Shown here one piece after another: positions 60,401 to 64,000 of a stretch of 64,000 nt of DNA. Position numbers and translations under genes: made by a program. This stretch comes from Piper betle (taxonomy: Eukaryota > Streptophyta > Magnoliopsida > Piperales > Piperaceae): the NCBI GenBank assembly GCA_033002965.1, contig JAURVB010013132.1, forward strand, positions 62,001 to 126,000, in the 5' to 3' direction. How positions within the stretch are numbered: the stretch's first letter is position 1; each line of letters opens with the position of its first letter. Below the pieces are notes generated by a model that had not been told where the DNA came from, did not search any database, and was given only the letters and a program-made list of their open reading frames with translations.

Positions 60401-61330
60401 TATAAGGTAAACTTATTAACAAAGTATATAAGGTTTAATAGAATCTCTATGCAAGAAAGTAGTCTCTATGAAAAAATCTATATTAATAGAGAAAATTTAT
60501 ATTAATATGAGGTTGGTTCCATCCTTGTTAGTTTAGGTTCTCTCTTATACCAATTTGATATCAAGTTTAGGTTCCAGTCTCAAAGTATCCTGACTAATAT
60601 GGACTTGAACTCAAAAAACTAGTTTATTGCATAAAAAATTGATTTTTAAATATAATTTAATATTATCATAATATAAATTGTAAAATATGATATATAATTT
60701 TAATAGATGAAGATGAGAAATTATTATTTAAAAAATTATATAGTTTTGTGTAGATATGAAATATAATTTATTATCGATTTTGCATTCATTTCAAGTTTGT
60801 AATATGGAATTTTGGTGAGTTTGGGTACAAGTCTCGGTGAATCATTATTTTAAATATTATACTGATTATCGTACCGAAATATATAGTCAATACATGATAT
60901 ATTTGGTTCAACCACAATGAACTTGAACAAGGTTCAATGAGATTATGAAATTATAAATAAAATATTTAATTAAATATCTAAAATGTACTTTGTAGTCAAT
61001 ATTTTATTAAATACCAGATAACATACAGTAATTTTTAACAAAAAAGTCAGAAATTGTAAAAAATTAACGTACATGTTTGTGATGCTTTTCTCGTGATGTT
61101 TAATTTGAAGCGTTTTGTAAATATTCAGATCATACTTTTTGCCATGATCCTGGTTGCGGTCTTGTTCATTGTTTTGGGAGTGTTCAGTGTTAAATTACAC
61201 ATACACTAATATGTGTTATTTCGTCGTTTAACCAATCAGAGGAACGCTCGTTGTGCTGCAATATTACATGATAATAAGACTGCTGGGAAGACAAAAACTC
61301 CGTTTGAATTAGTTCTGTTCCATTGTCAAC
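57490..61330. other. AT-rich intergenic DNA between QCR10 and STR7
   Basis: No gene is supported. It includes a dispersed AT-rich repeat at about 57890-57965 (relative at 5370-5450). A GC-richer patch at 59560-59760 has recurring 'aagctaggtt'/'cgactgaacc'-like words. Confidence 0.4.
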
Positions 61331-61395
61331 AAAAAGCTCTCAAAAGGGCCTTTGCTTTTGTTTCCATTGGGCTTTCCTTTGGCTAGTTAGGCCTT
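61330..61395 (-). repeat. Partial duplicate of the QCR10 upstream region
   Basis: 'agggcctttgcttttgttt' followed by 'attgggctttccttt' and 'ggctagttaggcc' parallels 57388-57450 upstream of QCR10, including one site II motif (61378-61383). The duplicate lacks the QCR10 coding exon. Confidence 0.5.
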
Positions 61396-61396
61396 T

Positions 61397-61429
<33 letters not shown>

Positions 61430-61447
61430 TATAATAATAATAATAAT
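61397..61447. repeat. (TAA)n microsatellite
   Basis: About 16 TAA units with one interruption (ATATA) near 61429. Confidence 0.9.
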
Positions 61448-62148
61448 TCACATGTATGCACATGGCATAGGGCTGTAAACAGTCATATGATTGCATTTAT
61501 CAACCAGTTGAAATTAAAATCTCGTAAACAAGGTTTAAAAACTTTTTTGTCTAATAGACATTAATAAATTAATGAGCAAACTTTACCTTGAAATGATAAT
61601 ATTTGAAGGTTATGTGGTCTAATTTTATCGATTTCCTGAAAATATCTAATAATTTTATTAAAAATATCAAATTTCAACTAAATTGCACATAATTTAGTTG
61701 TTTTAATTTCATTTATAATGAAGCATTCAATTCAGGCTTCTATAAACCAATTTAGAAAGACTTAGTTTCAATTTGCAATACCAGTTTAGGATATTAAACA
61801 TCTTACATACGTTGTAAAAGCAGCCGTAGTTTGACCATAATTTACAATTGGTAATACACACTTCTGTGATTGAGTTTAAGAAATATAGGCATGCCATATA
61901 AGTTACAATTTCACTTCTGGTCACTCCAACAGATCATGCATCACAATGTATGACATGAAAGAACCCGAGCCAACAGTAAGATGCTTGTCCAAATTGAAAA
62001 ATTGCCCCACGAGTCAAACGTTTTAAAACTTCACAAGAAAGTTCCTTGGATGATATTACAACAAAAAATTATCGAATGAACAACCTACAGGCTACAGTTA
62101 ACTTCGGTAAGAATTGAAAGGAGCAAAATTAATGTTATAAGATCAACT

Positions 62149-64000
62149 TCATTTCCTTTCAAACCTTTGCTTCTCCAGCACCGTTATAATTGAAGGAAGA
62201 AAGATTGTCAGTGCAATTTTTAACGCTGGTACCTTTTGAGTGACCGGAGGTCGACCTTTGTCGGGCCCGCCAATTATTCCCCATGTCTCAACTTGCCTCT
62301 GTCGAGCTCGTGCCCTCTGTTTTTCTTCTTCAGATTTCGTGGAGAAGCAGTAAGGACAAGACACACCATATTCCCACTCTGGAGATTCCATGTCTTCATC
62401 ACTAATCGGCTGCTTGCACCCATAACATAGCTTGAAATTCCCCTGGACCAGACCATGGTCAACCGAGACTCTCTTGTCAAAAACAAAGCATTCTCCCAAC
62501 CAGAGGCTATCTGATTTGGGAACATCTTCAAGGTACTTCAAAATTCCACCCTTTAGATGATAAACCTAGGTGTACCAGACCAAGAAGAAAAATTATTAAA
62601 CAGATCGATGATCAAATACTTACTACATGGACTGACTAGTTTTAATTGACTGAAAATGGAGGGATGGCAAGAGTTTGGCCTACCAAAGTCGACGGTTAAA
62701 ACCTACCAATGTTTTTCTATAATTTCTTCTTTATTTTGTTCTCCACAACAAGAGTTTATCCTGCCATAGGAATTTATATTTCGTTCTCTACTGGATTATT
62801 TGAAGAGTAAGCTTAAATATTTACCTTTACCTTTACTGGAGCAGGCATCAACAATGAATTCATTTTATTGGTTATCTGGGTGGGTTTGAGCAGGAAATGC
62901 ACAGGCATTGGTTGAGTTTATGAAATCTAGTACAACACTATTTAATTTTCTTTTCACCATTTAATGAATTTATAAAGTTCTTAGAAACCACAAAAATAAT
63001 AAACAAATAAACTCAGGACAGTCAGAGTGAAGCATATATAACAAATAGAAACAATACCTCTTTGAAACCTTTGCTTAAGAGAAAACTAGAAGCCTTCTCA
63101 CATCTTATTCCACCAGTACAATACATAGCAACTCTTGGTGGTGTTCTTGAGTGTCTCACATATCCTTCTTTGATTGAATACTCATTCTCTTCAGAGTTTG
63201 ATTGTCCAAAATTGAATTTGGGCAGGCAACTGTCAGCCCATAATGGGAATTCTCTAAAAGAAGTAGTACATGGATCTACGGCTCCCTTGAACTTCCCTAT
63301 TCGAGTTTCGTAGTTGTTGCACACATCAATAACAACCTGATCCCACCATAATTTAATGTACAAACAAAGGAATATAATTAATAATCATAACAAAAAAATA
63401 TACTTTCTTTAAATCTCTATATTACCTTAACAAACATGTAATCAAATATGAAAGAGAACCTCAACATTTATACTGTTAGAACAAGTTTCAAATATAGCCT
63501 TCTAAGTAAACTAATGACCATAGAGCTCAATTCCTTACAGTTTTGGGGTCACTGATCAAAGCATTCCATTCCTCTGGGTTAACATAGGTTCCAACTTTTT
63601 CAATTGGAGAAACATTAGGCATTCCCAGTGTTACAATCTGCATATATAAACAGGACCACAACAGTAAAAACTGATGTAAGAAGACTAAAGCATAGTAGTT
63701 GATGGAACATACAGAAGGATTCTTAGAAGTCACTCAACAAATATAGCATCATACAACTAACAATAAAATCACAAACCTCTTTCTTCACCTTGACTCTTAC
63801 ATGGTCCCATCTGAAAGGAGCATCCTCCCGGCTGCCAGAGGGGAACTGCTACCATGGCCATGATGGATAGCTTCCTCCTCCGGGCTCACAGGAGATTCAA
63901 TCAACCTTAAGCCATTTAAGCGCGCATCATTCTGAATAAATTCCAAAACCTTGTTGACCGATTCTGAGGTTCCACATATGCTTCCATTGATTCCTTCTGG
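62149..64000 (-). CDS. STR7: STR7: rhodanese-like protein (At2g40760-type), 3' part, with a frameshift
   Basis: Four exons are in the window: 63777-64000 (continues beyond the edge), 63539-63637, 63058-63336 and 62149-62565. All have GT-AG borders and matching phases. The first carries [10 protein letters not shown] from the N-terminal TrhO/UPF0176-type domain. The second has [20 protein letters not shown]. The third has the rhodanese core [20 protein letters not shown] and the active-site loop [13 protein letters not shown] with its catalytic Cys. The fourth has [11 protein letters not shown] and a Cys-rich tail (CYGC...CPYC), probably zinc-binding. Bacterial relatives hydroxylate tRNA uridine-34; the plant role is not established. 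In the first exon the frame breaks at the G run 63827-63829 (minus strand); one more G would restore it. Arg of the usual VIDVRN is Cys here. Confidence 0.85.

Noticed and set aside
62236..63313. Plus-strand frames over STR7
   Set aside because: They are antisense shadows of well-matched STR7 exons.

Overview
The window is nuclear DNA from a flowering plant. It has intron-containing genes with GT-AG splice sites, two large pentatricopeptide-repeat (PPR) genes, AT-rich intergenic DNA, and many nested LTR retrotransposons. The species cannot be named from sequence alone. All functional calls come from recognising protein families by eye; no database search was run.

Layout. 1-7.9 kb is repeat-rich with no convincing gene: a C-rich, strand-skewed tract, a purine-rich tract, an LTR-like end and a ~240-bp tandem array. 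7.9-21.6 kb is an old, long-LTR, non-coding retroelement (element A). Its 3' LTR is split by a nested, internally deleted Ty3/Athila-like element on the minus strand (element C). 23.5-28.2 kb is a 4.6-kb inverted pair of LTRs forming a giant palindrome (element D). 29.4-32.1 kb holds an At1g71460-type PPR gene broken by one base in a G run. 35.8-45.2 kb is a second long-LTR non-coding retroelement (element B), related to A, with a nested solo LTR (element E). Four of the five insertions end in a recognisable 5-bp target-site duplication, three perfect and one imperfect, which fixes their borders to the base.

48.8-64.0 kb is the gene-bearing part: an intact At2g40720-type PPR gene (+), a decayed multi-exon gene of a plant-specific family (+), the small complex III subunit QCR10 (-), and the 3' part of the rhodanese-like gene STR7 (-). 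In Arabidopsis the relatives of PPR2, STR7 and QCR10 carry the nearby locus numbers At2g40720, At2g40760 and At2g40765, so this is probably conserved microsynteny. The protein products are aimed at organelles (PPRs, QCR10) or resemble tRNA-modifying rhodaneses (STR7). No operon-like cooperation is expected.

The most unusual content is the LARD-like pair A/B. They have ~3-kb LTRs, a shared non-coding internal domain with a conserved 20-bp minisatellite, and, in the B-type LTRs, a recurring ~70-codon small ORF downstream of a TATA box. The palindromic element D appears to have inserted as one unit.
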